Source: Viridibacillus sp050279675
GTDB taxonomy: Bacteria > Bacillota > Bacilli > Bacillales_A > Planococcaceae
Length of the DNA: 64,000 bases
Assembly (NCBI RefSeq): GCF_050279675.1
Contig: NZ_JBNNUK010000004.1
Location: 62,001 to 126,000, forward strand
Reading direction: 5' to 3'
Shown: positions 16,064 through 24,596 of the stretch, piece after piece
How positions within the stretch are numbered: position 1 is the first letter of the stretch
How the letters are laid out: every line of letters starts with the position of its first letter
Translations under genes and position numbers: made by a program
The notes under the pieces: generated by a model
What the model was told of the DNA's origin: nothing
The model's database searches: none
What the model saw: only the letters and a program-made list of their open reading frames with translations

Positions 16064-16414
16064 ATGAAAAAAGTCGGATTATTTATCATCGGCATCATCG
16101 CCGCTATCACAATTTTATGTTCACTTGGTGCTATGGCAGGATTGGTTATTTCAGGAGCCATTCTATATGCAGGTATTCACTTCTACTTAAAGAGTGAATC
16201 AACATTTTCAAAAATCATCTGGGCTCTTGTTGCAATCGCGGGTTTACTAACAGCTGTAGCGAATATCCCTAGCTTTATCGGTTTAATCGCAATCGTTGTA
16301 CTTTGGTATATTATTCGTAAATGGGACGGTAAAGAAAAATCGGCAATTATCACTGCAAAAACAGATGATCCATTCACAAATTTCGAAAACCAATGGGATG
16401 AATTAACAAAATAA
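16064..16414 (+). CDS. Small membrane protein, first gene of the lia operon (LiaI-like role)
   Basis: 116 residues: about three hydrophobic helices in residues 5-95, then a charged cytoplasmic tail (FTNFENQWDELTK). It starts with GGGAGG 8 bases upstream and ends 14 bases before liaH. In Bacillus the liaH partner is a small membrane anchor, LiaI; this protein has that position and shape, but its sequence is not clearly LiaI, so I leave the symbol blank. It probably recruits the PspA-type protein to the membrane during envelope stress. Confidence 0.8.
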   Translation: MKKVGLFIIGIIAAITILCSLGAMAGLVISGAILYAGIHFYLKSESTFSKIIWALVAIAGLLTAVANIPSFIGLIAIVVLWYIIRKWDGKEKSAIITAKTDDPFTNFENQWDELTK

Positions 16415-16428
16415 GGGGGAATTTTAAA

Positions 16429-17091
16429 ATGGCAAACTTACTACAACGTCTAAAATATACACTTGAGGCCGACTTACATTCAGTATTTGATAAAAAGGAA
16501 GCTAAAAACCCTATCGCTATGCTAAATCAGTATATCCGTGAAGCGGAAAAGCAAACAGAGCAAACTGGTAAATGGTTAGAACGTCAAGCATCTCTTAAAA
16601 AAGAACTTGAAAACGAGCTAGCAGTAGCAATCGAAATGTTCAATAAGCGCCAAAAGCAAGCCGAACTTGCTAAGCTAAGTGGCGAAGAAGATTTAATCGG
16701 CTTTGCAGAACAAGAAATGTCTGCTTATGCAAACCGACAAATCGTATTAAAAGATAGCATTAACAAAGCAACTGAAGAACTATTTGGCTTGGAACGCAAA
16801 TACGAAGAAATGAAACATAAAATTAAAGATATGAAAGTCCGTCAGCTCCAATTAATGGGGAAAGAAAATGTCACACGTGCCCATAATCAGATGGATCGTG
16901 TTTTAAATCCAGAAACAAACGGGCAAGTCGGTAAACGTTTGGAAACTTTCGAATCTATGGAAGCTTATATTGAGCGTCTAGGCCAAAAAATTAATCAAGA
17001 GCATGAAATTTCATCTATGGAGCACCGTCTAGCAATGTTAGAAAAAAATGAGCCTCAATCAATTACAATTATCGAAGAAAAATTAAGCTAA
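16429..17091 (+). CDS. liaH: PspA/IM30 family envelope-stress protein (LiaH)
   Basis: 220 residues, almost wholly alpha-helical coiled coil with many Glu, Lys and Gln, starting MANLLQRLKYTLEADLHSVF as in PspA/LiaH. It forms large rings at the membrane that protect it during antibiotic or envelope stress. Ribosome site AAGGGGG precedes ATG. It is followed by a terminator (17124-17164) that separates it from liaFSR, matching the Bacillus pattern of high liaIH and low liaFSR expression. Confidence 0.9.
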   Translation: MANLLQRLKYTLEADLHSVFDKKEAKNPIAMLNQYIREAEKQTEQTGKWLERQASLKKELENELAVAIEMFNKRQKQAELAKLSGEEDLIGFAEQEMSAYANRQIVLKDSINKATEELFGLERKYEEMKHKIKDMKVRQLQLMGKENVTRAHNQMDRVLNPETNGQVGKRLETFESMEAYIERLGQKINQEHEISSMEHRLAMLEKNEPQSITIIEEKLS

Positions 17092-17123
17092 TACTAGACT
17101 TCTTTGGAAGGCCAGTTATACTA

Positions 17124-17164
17124 AAAAGGAGAAAGGCAGATGCCCTTCTCCTTTGAGTTTTTCT
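17124..17164 (+). terminator. Internal terminator between liaH and liaF
   Basis: AAAGGAGAAAGGC / GCCCTTCTCCTTT stem with a short loop followed by TTGAGTTTTTCT. Partial read-through would give low liaFSR levels. Confidence 0.75.
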
Positions 17165-17201
17165 ATTAAATAAATATTATTATGCGAAGAAGGAGGACAA
17201 T

Positions 17202-17903
17202 ATGAATCAAATTACAACAAATAAACTGACGATGTTACTTATCATCTCGCTATTGCTAGTCTTTATCGAAGTGACGTTTTTCGGTAATGGCAGCATTATT
17301 TTCGCCCTTCTTGGCATAGTAATGATTTATATGAGTATTAGTAAACGCCGAAAATGGTTATTTTGGATGGGTGCTGTCATCAGTATCATTTCATTATTTT
17401 CAATGTGGAGTTTACGCATTTTTGTCGTAGTAACACTTTTATATATTTTATGGCAACTAAAAAAAGGGGCTCCTATCTCAATTTCACTACCAGAGCAATT
17501 TGATCACAATCAAATCGGTGCCCAATCTATTATTCAAAATAAAGCATTCTCTTTTCAAAGGACTCCTACAAACGCTTACGAATGGCAAGATATTCATGTA
17601 CAAGGGATTGTTGGTGATTTAACAATTGATACAACACAAACACTTTTACCGAAGGGTACTTCCCTTATATCAGTTCGTCAAGGCTTTGGAAAAGTGAGAA
17701 TTGCCGTACCCTATGAAGTTCCAGTACGAATTCATTTTAATACTCTAGTTGGTGATGTTCAGCTTTTCGGCAACAAAATACCACGTTTATGGAATAAAAC
17801 AATTTCTATGAAGGATGGCTATAATCAAGAAATTGAACATACTGTTGAGCTGATTATTACCGTATCAACTTTATTTGGAGATGTTGAGGTGATTCGTAAA
17901 TGA
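17202..17903 (+). CDS. liaF: LiaF, negative regulator of the LiaRS system
   Basis: 233 residues: four short membrane helices in the first 85 residues and a C-terminal beta-rich domain (DUF2154, cell-wall-active antibiotic response) with GIVGDLTIDT, GFGKVRIAVP and TLFGDVEVIRK. LiaF holds the LiaS kinase inactive until envelope damage. ATG follows GAAGGAGGA. Its stop overlaps the liaS start by 4 bases (ATGA). Confidence 0.9.
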   Translation: MNQITTNKLTMLLIISLLLVFIEVTFFGNGSIIFALLGIVMIYMSISKRRKWLFWMGAVISIISLFSMWSLRIFVVVTLLYILWQLKKGAPISISLPEQFDHNQIGAQSIIQNKAFSFQRTPTNAYEWQDIHVQGIVGDLTIDTTQTLLPKGTSLISVRQGFGKVRIAVPYEVPVRIHFNTLVGDVQLFGNKIPRLWNKTISMKDGYNQEIEHTVELIITVSTLFGDVEVIRK

Positions 17904-18958
17904 AATCACTTTTCCCAAGATTTCTAACCATTTTCCTTATCGAAGTTGCCATTGTTTTATTCGTTTTCTTCATTTTATGGGGACTACCTGAATTAGATTC
18001 TTGGTCCCCTCTTTGGAAATTATATTATTTAGAACTACCACTTGGTTTGTGGATTGCAACATTATTAGCTATTTTCAGCATTAGTATTGCTATTTGGTCT
18101 ATTTCATTAACACAAAGTAAAGAAAAAGAATTAGCAAATGTACTACAATCCGTAATACAAACAGATAGAAATACACCCGTTTCAACAAAATATTTATCTG
18201 AAAATGTTCGTAAATCTATTGAGTCTGTTGAAGACCTAATCAATACTCAACGGAAAAGTCTCCAACGAATTACAAATGAACGAGCTGAGGCTGAGGATAA
18301 AATAATTCAAGAGCGAATCATTCAAGAAAGACAGCGCCTTGCTCGCGAATTGCATGACTCCGTATCTCAACAATTATTTGCAGCTTCTATGTTATTATCA
18401 ACGGTCAATGAAACAGCACCTGAAGATTTACCATTACATTTCACAAAACCATTAAAACAAACAGAGACAATTGTACAACAAGCGCAACTGGAAATGCGCG
18501 CTTTATTATTACATTTACGACCGGCTGCCTTGCATAACAAATCGCTGGCTCAAGGTCTTGAAGATTTATTGTTTGAATTAAAGCAAAAAGTTTTCTTCAA
18601 CATACATCATCGTTTAGAAGAAGTTTCTTTGCAAAAAGGTGCGGAAGACCATTTATTTCGGATTGCCCAAGAAACCTTATCCAACACTTTACGCCATGCA
18701 AAAGCAACTGAAGTTGACATTTTACTGGTGGAACGTGATAATCTTGCTATTTTCCGTGTACAAGACAATGGGGTTGGCTTCCAAGAGTATGATGAAAAAG
18801 CCGGCTCATATGGTTTAAAAAACATTGAAGAACGTGCCATCGAAATTGGTGGTACTTGTAAAATTGTTTCCGTTCCAAATCAAGGAACAGTTATAGAAGT
18901 AAAGATTCCAGTAGAGAAGGAGCATGAACCAGATGATTCGAATATTATTAGCGGATGA
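17900..18958 (+). CDS. liaS: LiaS sensor histidine kinase
   Basis: 352 residues: two N-terminal membrane helices (about 8-28 and 47-70) with almost no external loop, a coiled-coil linker, the HisKA_3 dimerisation helix with phospho-His in RQRLARELHDSVSQ (near residue 151), and a HATPase domain (DNGVGF, GSYGLKNIEERA). Intramembrane-sensing kinase of the NarL class. It responds to lipid-II-acting antibiotics in relatives. It starts inside the liaF stop and overlaps liaR. Confidence 0.93.
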   Translation: MKSLFPRFLTIFLIEVAIVLFVFFILWGLPELDSWSPLWKLYYLELPLGLWIATLLAIFSISIAIWSISLTQSKEKELANVLQSVIQTDRNTPVSTKYLSENVRKSIESVEDLINTQRKSLQRITNERAEAEDKIIQERIIQERQRLARELHDSVSQQLFAASMLLSTVNETAPEDLPLHFTKPLKQTETIVQQAQLEMRALLLHLRPAALHNKSLAQGLEDLLFELKQKVFFNIHHRLEEVSLQKGAEDHLFRIAQETLSNTLRHAKATEVDILLVERDNLAIFRVQDNGVGFQEYDEKAGSYGLKNIEERAIEIGGTCKIVSVPNQGTVIEVKIPVEKEHEPDDSNIISG

Positions 18959-19562
18959 CCATGAAATGGTACGGATTGGTGTATCAGCCTATCTTCAAGC
19001 ACAACCTGATATGGAGGTAGTTGCTGAAGCTACTAATGGGCAAGAAGCGTTTGACCTATCGTTAAAACATCGACCTGATATTATTTTAATGGATATGGTA
19101 ATGCCCATTATGACAGGTGCTGAAGCTACAGCTGCAATTATTAAAGAGTGGCCACAAGCCAAAATCATGATGGTGACAAGCTTCTTAGATGACGATAAAG
19201 TTTACCCAGCTTTAGAAGCTGGCGCTATTAGCTACTTGCTCAAAACAACTAATGCAAAGCAAATCGCTGATGCTATCCGTCAAACTGCAAATGGTACCCC
19301 TGTTTTAGAGCCTGAAGTAACGAGTAAAATGATGAAGCGGTTACGTCAAACTGATCGTCCTCTTCATGAAGATTTAACTGAACGAGAGAAAGAAATCCTC
19401 CTTTTAATTGCTCAAGGAAAGGCCAATCAAGATATTGCTAACGAACTTTTCATTGCCTTGAAAACGGTCAAAACACATGTTAGTAATATATTAGCTAAAC
19501 TTGAAGTACAAGATCGTACTCAAGCAGTCGTATACGCGTTTCAACATCATTTAGTGAAGTAA
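18933..19562 (+). CDS. liaR: LiaR response regulator
   Basis: 209 residues: NarL/LuxR-type regulator with receiver (LLADDHEMVRIG, phospho-Asp in IILMDMVMP) and a C-terminal helix-turn-helix (LTEREKEILLLIAQGKANQDIA). I choose ATG 18933 because AAGGAG (18917-18922) is 10 bases away, and relatives start MIR.LL.DDHEMVR; the ATG at 18924 touches the ribosome site. It overlaps the end of liaS by 26 bases. No terminator is evident in the 230 bases after the stop. Confidence 0.92.
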   Translation: MIRILLADDHEMVRIGVSAYLQAQPDMEVVAEATNGQEAFDLSLKHRPDIILMDMVMPIMTGAEATAAIIKEWPQAKIMMVTSFLDDDKVYPALEAGAISYLLKTTNAKQIADAIRQTANGTPVLEPEVTSKMMKRLRQTDRPLHEDLTEREKEILLLIAQGKANQDIANELFIALKTVKTHVSNILAKLEVQDRTQAVVYAFQHHLVK

Positions 19563-19794
19563 ATGATGTTGGAAACAATAAATCATTTTAATAAATCCCT
19601 ATTTTGTGATAATAAGTAATAATATGATGTTTTAATACCACAATTTTTAAAGAATTATCTAAATTTTCCTATAGTTATGAGTATAGTCTCTACAAACTAT
19701 AATTTTCGTCACACAAAATCACTCTTTTTACCGATTCTAAAATTATTTTATTAGTGTAATATCCAAAATAGTATAATTTATGGAAGGTATATAT

Positions 19795-21090
19795 ATGCGA
19801 AATATTGGGCGAATTATTAAATCCGAACGTATAAAACAAAACATGAAACAAAAAGTACTTGCTGAAAATATTTGTTCTACATCTTATTTAAGTAAAATTG
19901 AAAATGGCAACAAATCTCCCTCTCCCGAAGTATTGAACGACTTAATTGAACGTTTACAAATTGATTTAAACTACTTTTCACAAGAAAACGAAGAGCAGGT
20001 TATGGATAATCTTTACGAAAATTACAAATCTATTGTACTAACTCGTAACGAGCAAGCTGCTAAGGATAAAGTTAACCATTATATGAACTATGAAATCAAG
20101 TTTGATGAACCAAAAAACTTTTACTATTATAATCTGTATTTGTTCAGACTTTTTTTAGTCTCTAAACAACCTCTAAATGAAATAGAACACTTTTTAACAG
20201 CCTTTTATGCCATGGAAGAAAATTTAGATGCACGTCAAAGTTTTATCTATAACGTCAATGCTAATATCTATCATTTTAGAAAAAGCAATTATATAAAAGC
20301 ACTTTCCTATTTAGAATCATCTATAAATTTATTACCTAATATCCAATTAGAAGATTGGGAAAGAGCCGATTATTATTATATATTAGCTTTAAATTATTAT
20401 TCCTTAAACCAAAACTTAAACGCGCTTAATTATGCAAAGAAATCTAGTGCTATTTACGAATCACTAGGATACTTCGCACGCTCAGTTGATTGTAAAACTT
20501 TAATTGCAGCAACATACATTCAAAATGGTCACTACGCTAGTGCAGAGCAAATTTTAGAAGATACTTCGCTCTTCTGTCATCAACATCAACTTCAACAATT
20601 TGAAAGTTTACTGTCGCAGAACATGGGCTTTATCTTTGCTCTCCAAGGGCATGCAAAAAAAGCTATTACTTTTTACAAGAAAAGCTATAAAGCTAAAACA
20701 GAAACTCTTAGTATTCTCATAACTATCCATTCAATCATTAAAGAATACTCTAAATTAAAACAAGAAGATTATGTGCGAAAATGGTGCGAAAAAGGGCTAA
20801 ACCTTATAAAGGAAAATGAATTAACCGACAATACAACTACCTATTTGTATCACTTTAAAATTTTTAAAATGAAACATCAGTTAATTCCCTTTGACGAAAA
20901 GCTAATAGCCAATGCCATCGACCATTTCCAACGAATCAATGACATTAAAAACGTTCAAAAATACGCTATTCTTTTAGGCGATTTACTTTATGAGCAGCAT
21001 GAATATAAAAAAGCCGCTTCCTACTTCCAAAGGTCAACTGAAGCTATGTATCAATTAAAGTATATTAATAAGTGGGAAGACCTCACATAA
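19795..21090 (+). CDS. XRE-type helix-turn-helix regulator with TPR domain
   Basis: 431 residues: N-terminal Cro/CI-type helix-turn-helix (IGRIIKSERIKQNMKQKVLAEN with TSYLSKIENGNKSPSPE following) and about 350 residues of helical TPR-like repeats. This layout is that of RNPP/Rgg-like regulators that bind small peptides, and of AimR-like proteins. No small peptide gene with a convincing ribosome site lies next to it, so the ligand is open. ATG 19795 is 7 bases after GGAAGG; an in-frame ATG five codons earlier overlaps that site. A TATAAT box is close upstream (19772-19777), so the untranslated leader may be very short. Confidence 0.82.
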   Translation: MRNIGRIIKSERIKQNMKQKVLAENICSTSYLSKIENGNKSPSPEVLNDLIERLQIDLNYFSQENEEQVMDNLYENYKSIVLTRNEQAAKDKVNHYMNYEIKFDEPKNFYYYNLYLFRLFLVSKQPLNEIEHFLTAFYAMEENLDARQSFIYNVNANIYHFRKSNYIKALSYLESSINLLPNIQLEDWERADYYYILALNYYSLNQNLNALNYAKKSSAIYESLGYFARSVDCKTLIAATYIQNGHYASAEQILEDTSLFCHQHQLQQFESLLSQNMGFIFALQGHAKKAITFYKKSYKAKTETLSILITIHSIIKEYSKLKQEDYVRKWCEKGLNLIKENELTDNTTTYLYHFKIFKMKHQLIPFDEKLIANAIDHFQRINDIKNVQKYAILLGDLLYEQHEYKKAASYFQRSTEAMYQLKYINKWEDLT

Positions 21091-21095
21091 CAGTA

Positions 21096-21130
21096 AAAAC
21101 CCAGATTGCGTCATCGCAATCTGGGTTTTC
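21096..21130. terminator. Bidirectional terminator between convergent genes
   Basis: Perfect 15-bp inverted repeat AAAACCCAGATTGCG / CGCAATCTGGGTTTT with a 4-base loop, serving the TPR regulator and the converging kinase gene. Confidence 0.9.
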
Positions 21131-21133
21131 TTA

Positions 21134-23377
21134 TTAATAAACGGAAACTACATTTACTGTTACTTTAAACAAGTCTCCGTCTACTTCAATTTTCATACGA
21201 GCAGCATGTAAATCTACAATTGATTGTGCAATGGCTAAGCCAAGGCCTGATCCATCTGTATGACGAGAAGCATCTGCTCGCTTGAAGCGTTCATAAAGCT
21301 CCTCAACATTTTCACCAATCTCATATTTCGTTACATTTTTTATAACAAATTCAGCTTCACCATTGTGTTGACGAAGTGTCACATAGACGCGTGTACCTTC
21401 TAGTGCATATTTCAACGTGTTGACGATTAAATTATCCAGTACTCTCCACCACTTTTGACCATCAACATTTGCAAATAATGGCCCCTCTGGTGTATTCACA
21501 CGGAAATCTAACGCAGATTTCGTTATATCCTCTTCATGTTCAGCAAGAGCTTGTTGTAGCAACTGATTCAAATCAACCCGTTGTTTTTGAAGCTCAATGT
21601 TGCCTGAAGCCATTTTCGAAACTTCAAATAAATCTTCGATAAGCGTTTTTAAACGCTGTGATTTTTTATCTAAAATCGCAATATATGAATGGCGTTCTTC
21701 CTCAGTAACATTTGGTTTTTTCAATAAATCTGTGTACGTAATAATCGATGTTAATGGTGTGCGCAAATCATGGCTTACATTAGTGATTAGTTCTGTTTTT
21801 AGACGTTCACTTTTCGCCTGCTCAGAAATCGACGTGCGAACGCCATCACGTAAATCATTTAGATTTTTGGCATGTGTAGCAAGTGCTGATTTACCTTGTA
21901 TTTTAATTTCATTGCTCAAACGCCCCGCAGCCATTTGTTCTGTTTCTTTCATAATACGATTTAAATAGCTCATTCGGGTTAAAAATAGTAGCGTCGCTGG
22001 TAGTAGGATGAATAGAAACAGCGGGATGTATATAAGGAATAATTGCACTGTTAAAAATGAACCAGCAAGACCTAATCCACCCAAGAACATAATTCCGAGT
22101 AGCATAACTGATTGGAAACCGATGCTACGATTTAAGAATAAATCCTGTAACTTCTCAAAAGCTTTTCTTGCTAAACTATTCTGATATGCTTTTACACGTT
22201 TTTCTTCGCTATTTAGATCTTCAAAAACAGATACTAATTGTGCAAGGAATATCCATAAAATGAAATATAATATTACTAAAGCAAAGCCAATTCTGAGTAA
22301 CTGATACACGCTAATATGATAATAACTATATTCAATCCTATTTTCTACTACAAATAAGCTGATAAACAGAGCCCATATCGTAACAAGTAGGCTAATAATT
22401 CGTACATCAATCGACCATTGGCGAATCCAGTTTGCAGCATTATTATTCTCTAAAAAGGCTTTCTTACTTGATTTCCAATTGACAAATAATATTACTAAAC
22501 TTACTAACCCTAACCCCCAAATAATAGAGTACCAAATTTGGTTTGCTTTAAATGCTTTATAGTCCGTAGCAAATTCTGCATATTGTAGTGCATTCTTTGG
22601 AATTGTGATTAGCCCTTCGTACTGGTACGTTTTATCAATAAGTGCTTGGTCGATGTCACTTGGCTCTAGCTTTGTCGATATACTATCTGAACCTCCATAC
22701 CAAGAATTCCCCTCACTATATGAATCACTTGAATAATCAGTATTAATACTATTCGACTCAAGTAATTCTCTCCCTTTTCCATATTTAATACTAAATGCAG
22801 CCGGACTTTCTACATCACCAAATGTAGTTGTTTTCTGTGTATCTACATCAGTTAATTTAAAAGCAAAAAAGCGATAGTTATTTAATAAATCCCTTTTTTT
22901 ACTACTTACATCTGCCACGTAATCATCTATGGCTCTTTTCTTACTGTCAATAATTTTAGCTTTAATATGCTCATCATCTTCAAAATTTTTCGTAATATCA
23001 TCTATTTTAGCATCACGTTCTTTAATCAAAGCCGCTTTCACTTTTGTTGACTTAGAATCGATTGCTTCAGCAATACGGTCTTCGTATTGGCTATTAATAT
23101 TCTCAATTTGCTCGCTTAAACTACCATATCTTGTGCGGTGTTCCTCAATCTCATTCTCTGTCACAGTAACTGCTTTTTTTGCCTCATCAGCATCAATAGG
23201 ATTTAATAGCAGAGGGCCAATATTGTTTGTAAACTCATATAACTTAGATTGAAAATCTTCAGAATCAAAGTAATCCTTCCCTATATATTTCTGACCTTGC
23301 TGTACAAATGAATACACACTGAACACAACAATTGTTAGCAGAAACAAACTAAAAAGCCTTTTAGAATTGTTTTTCAT
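21134..23377 (-). CDS. Large sensor histidine kinase (VanS/YclK-type catalytic core)
   Basis: 747 residues, much longer than usual for this kinase class. After one membrane helix (about 9-28) there is an external region of about 260 residues rich in charged helices, then about six more membrane helices (about residues 285-460), a HAMP-like linker, the H-box NVSHDLRTPLTSI near residue 535, and HATPase motifs (DNLIVNTLKYA, GSGLGLAI). Start at ATG 23377 with GGGGGGAG just upstream; a longer frame opens inside the small ORF. It pairs with the OmpR-type regulator upstream. The extended sensor is unusual and the signal is unknown. Confidence 0.88.
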   Translation of the reverse strand: MKNNSKRLFSLFLLTIVVFSVYSFVQQGQKYIGKDYFDSEDFQSKLYEFTNNIGPLLLNPIDADEAKKAVTVTENEIEEHRTRYGSLSEQIENINSQYEDRIAEAIDSKSTKVKAALIKERDAKIDDITKNFEDDEHIKAKIIDSKKRAIDDYVADVSSKKRDLLNNYRFFAFKLTDVDTQKTTTFGDVESPAAFSIKYGKGRELLESNSINTDYSSDSYSEGNSWYGGSDSISTKLEPSDIDQALIDKTYQYEGLITIPKNALQYAEFATDYKAFKANQIWYSIIWGLGLVSLVILFVNWKSSKKAFLENNNAANWIRQWSIDVRIISLLVTIWALFISLFVVENRIEYSYYHISVYQLLRIGFALVILYFILWIFLAQLVSVFEDLNSEEKRVKAYQNSLARKAFEKLQDLFLNRSIGFQSVMLLGIMFLGGLGLAGSFLTVQLFLIYIPLFLFILLPATLLFLTRMSYLNRIMKETEQMAAGRLSNEIKIQGKSALATHAKNLNDLRDGVRTSISEQAKSERLKTELITNVSHDLRTPLTSIITYTDLLKKPNVTEEERHSYIAILDKKSQRLKTLIEDLFEVSKMASGNIELQKQRVDLNQLLQQALAEHEEDITKSALDFRVNTPEGPLFANVDGQKWWRVLDNLIVNTLKYALEGTRVYVTLRQHNGEAEFVIKNVTKYEIGENVEELYERFKRADASRHTDGSGLGLAIAQSIVDLHAARMKIEVDGDLFKVTVNVVSVY

Positions 23378-23379
23378 TA

Positions 23380-23553
23380 TTACTCTCCCCCCATCCATCT
23401 TGTTAGCTGAGCAAATGTTCTAGTCGTCCTTGCAAAGCTTAAATCTACTAAATCTAAAATAAAAGATAAACAATAACTCAAGCTGATGACTGCTATAAAT
23501 AATGCAAGGATTGACCATAAAAACGCATTATTGTTTCTCGATTTTGTAGCCAA
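23380..23553 (-). CDS. Probable 57-residue membrane protein between regulator and kinase genes
   Basis: Reading from a TTG at 23553 (AAAGGTGG 9 bases upstream) gives 57 residues: a basic start MATKSRNNN, one strongly hydrophobic helix (about residues 11-33, FLWSILALFIAVISLSYCLS at its core), then a polar tail with several Arg/Thr. The stop is 2 bases before the kinase ATG and the 5' end overlaps the regulator gene by 26 bases, so the three genes would be translationally linked and this frame fills an otherwise unexplained 150-base gap. I do not recognise a family. It may modulate the unusual kinase. The TTG start lowers confidence. Confidence 0.55.
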   Translation of the reverse strand: MATKSRNNNAFLWSILALFIAVISLSYCLSFILDLVDLSFARTTRTFAQLTRWMGGE

Positions 23554-24223
23554 TGCCCCACACCACCTTTAAAAAACGCGGATTTTTTGGATCCACCTCT
23601 ATTTTTTCTCTTATTTTACGAATATGCACTGCCACTATATTTTCTGCATTGTATGCAGGCTCGTTCCAAACGCGCTCGTAAATTTCCTGAATCGAAAATA
23701 CACGACCAGCATTCGCCATCAATAGTTCAGTTATCTTAAACTCAATTGGTGTTAGTTTCACTGAATCCCCATCAAGCGTTACTTCTTTGGATTCCTGATC
23801 CAGTACTAATCCTTGCACAGCAATTTTCGATTGTTGCTCATTATATGTTCCAAGTTTCACATAACGGCGCATTTGTGATTTCACACGCGCCACAAGCTCC
23901 ATCGGATGAAAAGGCTTAGTCACATAATCATCGGCTCCGACGGACAAACCATGTATTTTGTCCGAATCCTCCGCCTTCGCACTCAACATTATTATAGGAA
24001 TGTTACGCTCCTCACGAATTTTAAATGTCGCCGTAATCCCGTCCATCTTAGGCATCATAATATCCAAAATTATTAAATGTACTTCATTTTCAGAAAGTAT
24101 CTCCAACGCCTCAAGACCGTCTGCTGCCTTTAATACGTTGTAGCCCTCATTTTTTAAATAAATCTCAATTCCATCACGAATATCCTGGTCATCATCCGTT
24201 ACAAGTACCGTATATTCTGCCAT
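23528..24223 (-). CDS. OmpR-family response regulator (VanR-like)
   Basis: 231 residues: receiver (VTDDDQDIRDG, phospho-Asp in IILDIMMPKMDG, Lys in VTKPFHP) and winged-helix domain ending VVWGIGYKIEKQ. ATG 24223 has GAGGTG upstream; in-frame TTG codons lie further 5'. It heads an operon with the small membrane ORF and the 747-residue kinase. Confidence 0.9.
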   Translation of the reverse strand: MAEYTVLVTDDDQDIRDGIEIYLKNEGYNVLKAADGLEALEILSENEVHLIILDIMMPKMDGITATFKIREERNIPIIMLSAKAEDSDKIHGLSVGADDYVTKPFHPMELVARVKSQMRRYVKLGTYNEQQSKIAVQGLVLDQESKEVTLDGDSVKLTPIEFKITELLMANAGRVFSIQEIYERVWNEPAYNAENIVAVHIRKIREKIEVDPKNPRFLKVVWGIGYKIEKQ

Positions 24224-24567
24224 CTCTCGCACCTCATCCCTCAACAAATTTAAATATATATTTTACTCATTCATTAATTTCGTAGTTCTATAACATTAAT
24301 AATACACATCAAATCTTAAGACCACCTTATCACAAAAATGAAGAAATTCTTAAGGTTTATAATAAATGCTGAAGGCGCTCGTTCAGCGGCGAGGTCGTTA
24401 GAAAAAAACTTGTTTGTTGCATCAACTCGACTGTTTGTTGTGCTATCTTAGTTGTTTGTTGCGCTAACTCCGCACTTTGTTATTTAGCAGAATATTCACG
24501 TCCTAATTTGCTTACATAATTCCGAAACTAGCTCACGCTACTCATATCTATACTTCATTTTCCCCAC
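24224..24567. other. Non-coding gap with 21-bp tandem repeats
   Basis: No ORF is supported here. The left part is the probable promoter region of the regulator gene. At 24369-24384 there is AAGGCGCTCGTTCAGC, nearly identical to a stretch at 2444-2459. From 24411 a degenerate 21-bp unit starting TGTTTGTTG is repeated three to four times. Confidence 0.6.
24411..24485. repeat. Degenerate 21-bp tandem repeat, about 3.5 copies
   Basis: Units start at 24411, 24432 and 24453 with TGTTTGTTG followed by [CT]-[AG]-[CT]-TAACTC-like sequence; a fourth, partial unit begins near 24474. The spacing is exactly 21 bp each time. Confidence 0.65.
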
Positions 24568-24596
24568 AAAAAAACTACTTAGCCTTAACTAAGTAG
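24568..24596 (-). terminator. Terminator overlapping the end of the EamA gene
   Basis: CTACTTAG/CTAAGTAG with a 6-base loop followed on the minus strand by seven T. The stop codon of the transporter lies within the stem. Confidence 0.8.

Noticed and set aside
19561..19620. 18-codon ORF after liaR as possible signalling peptide for the TPR regulator
   Set aside because: No ribosome site, no signal peptide, sequence not like known RNPP peptides.
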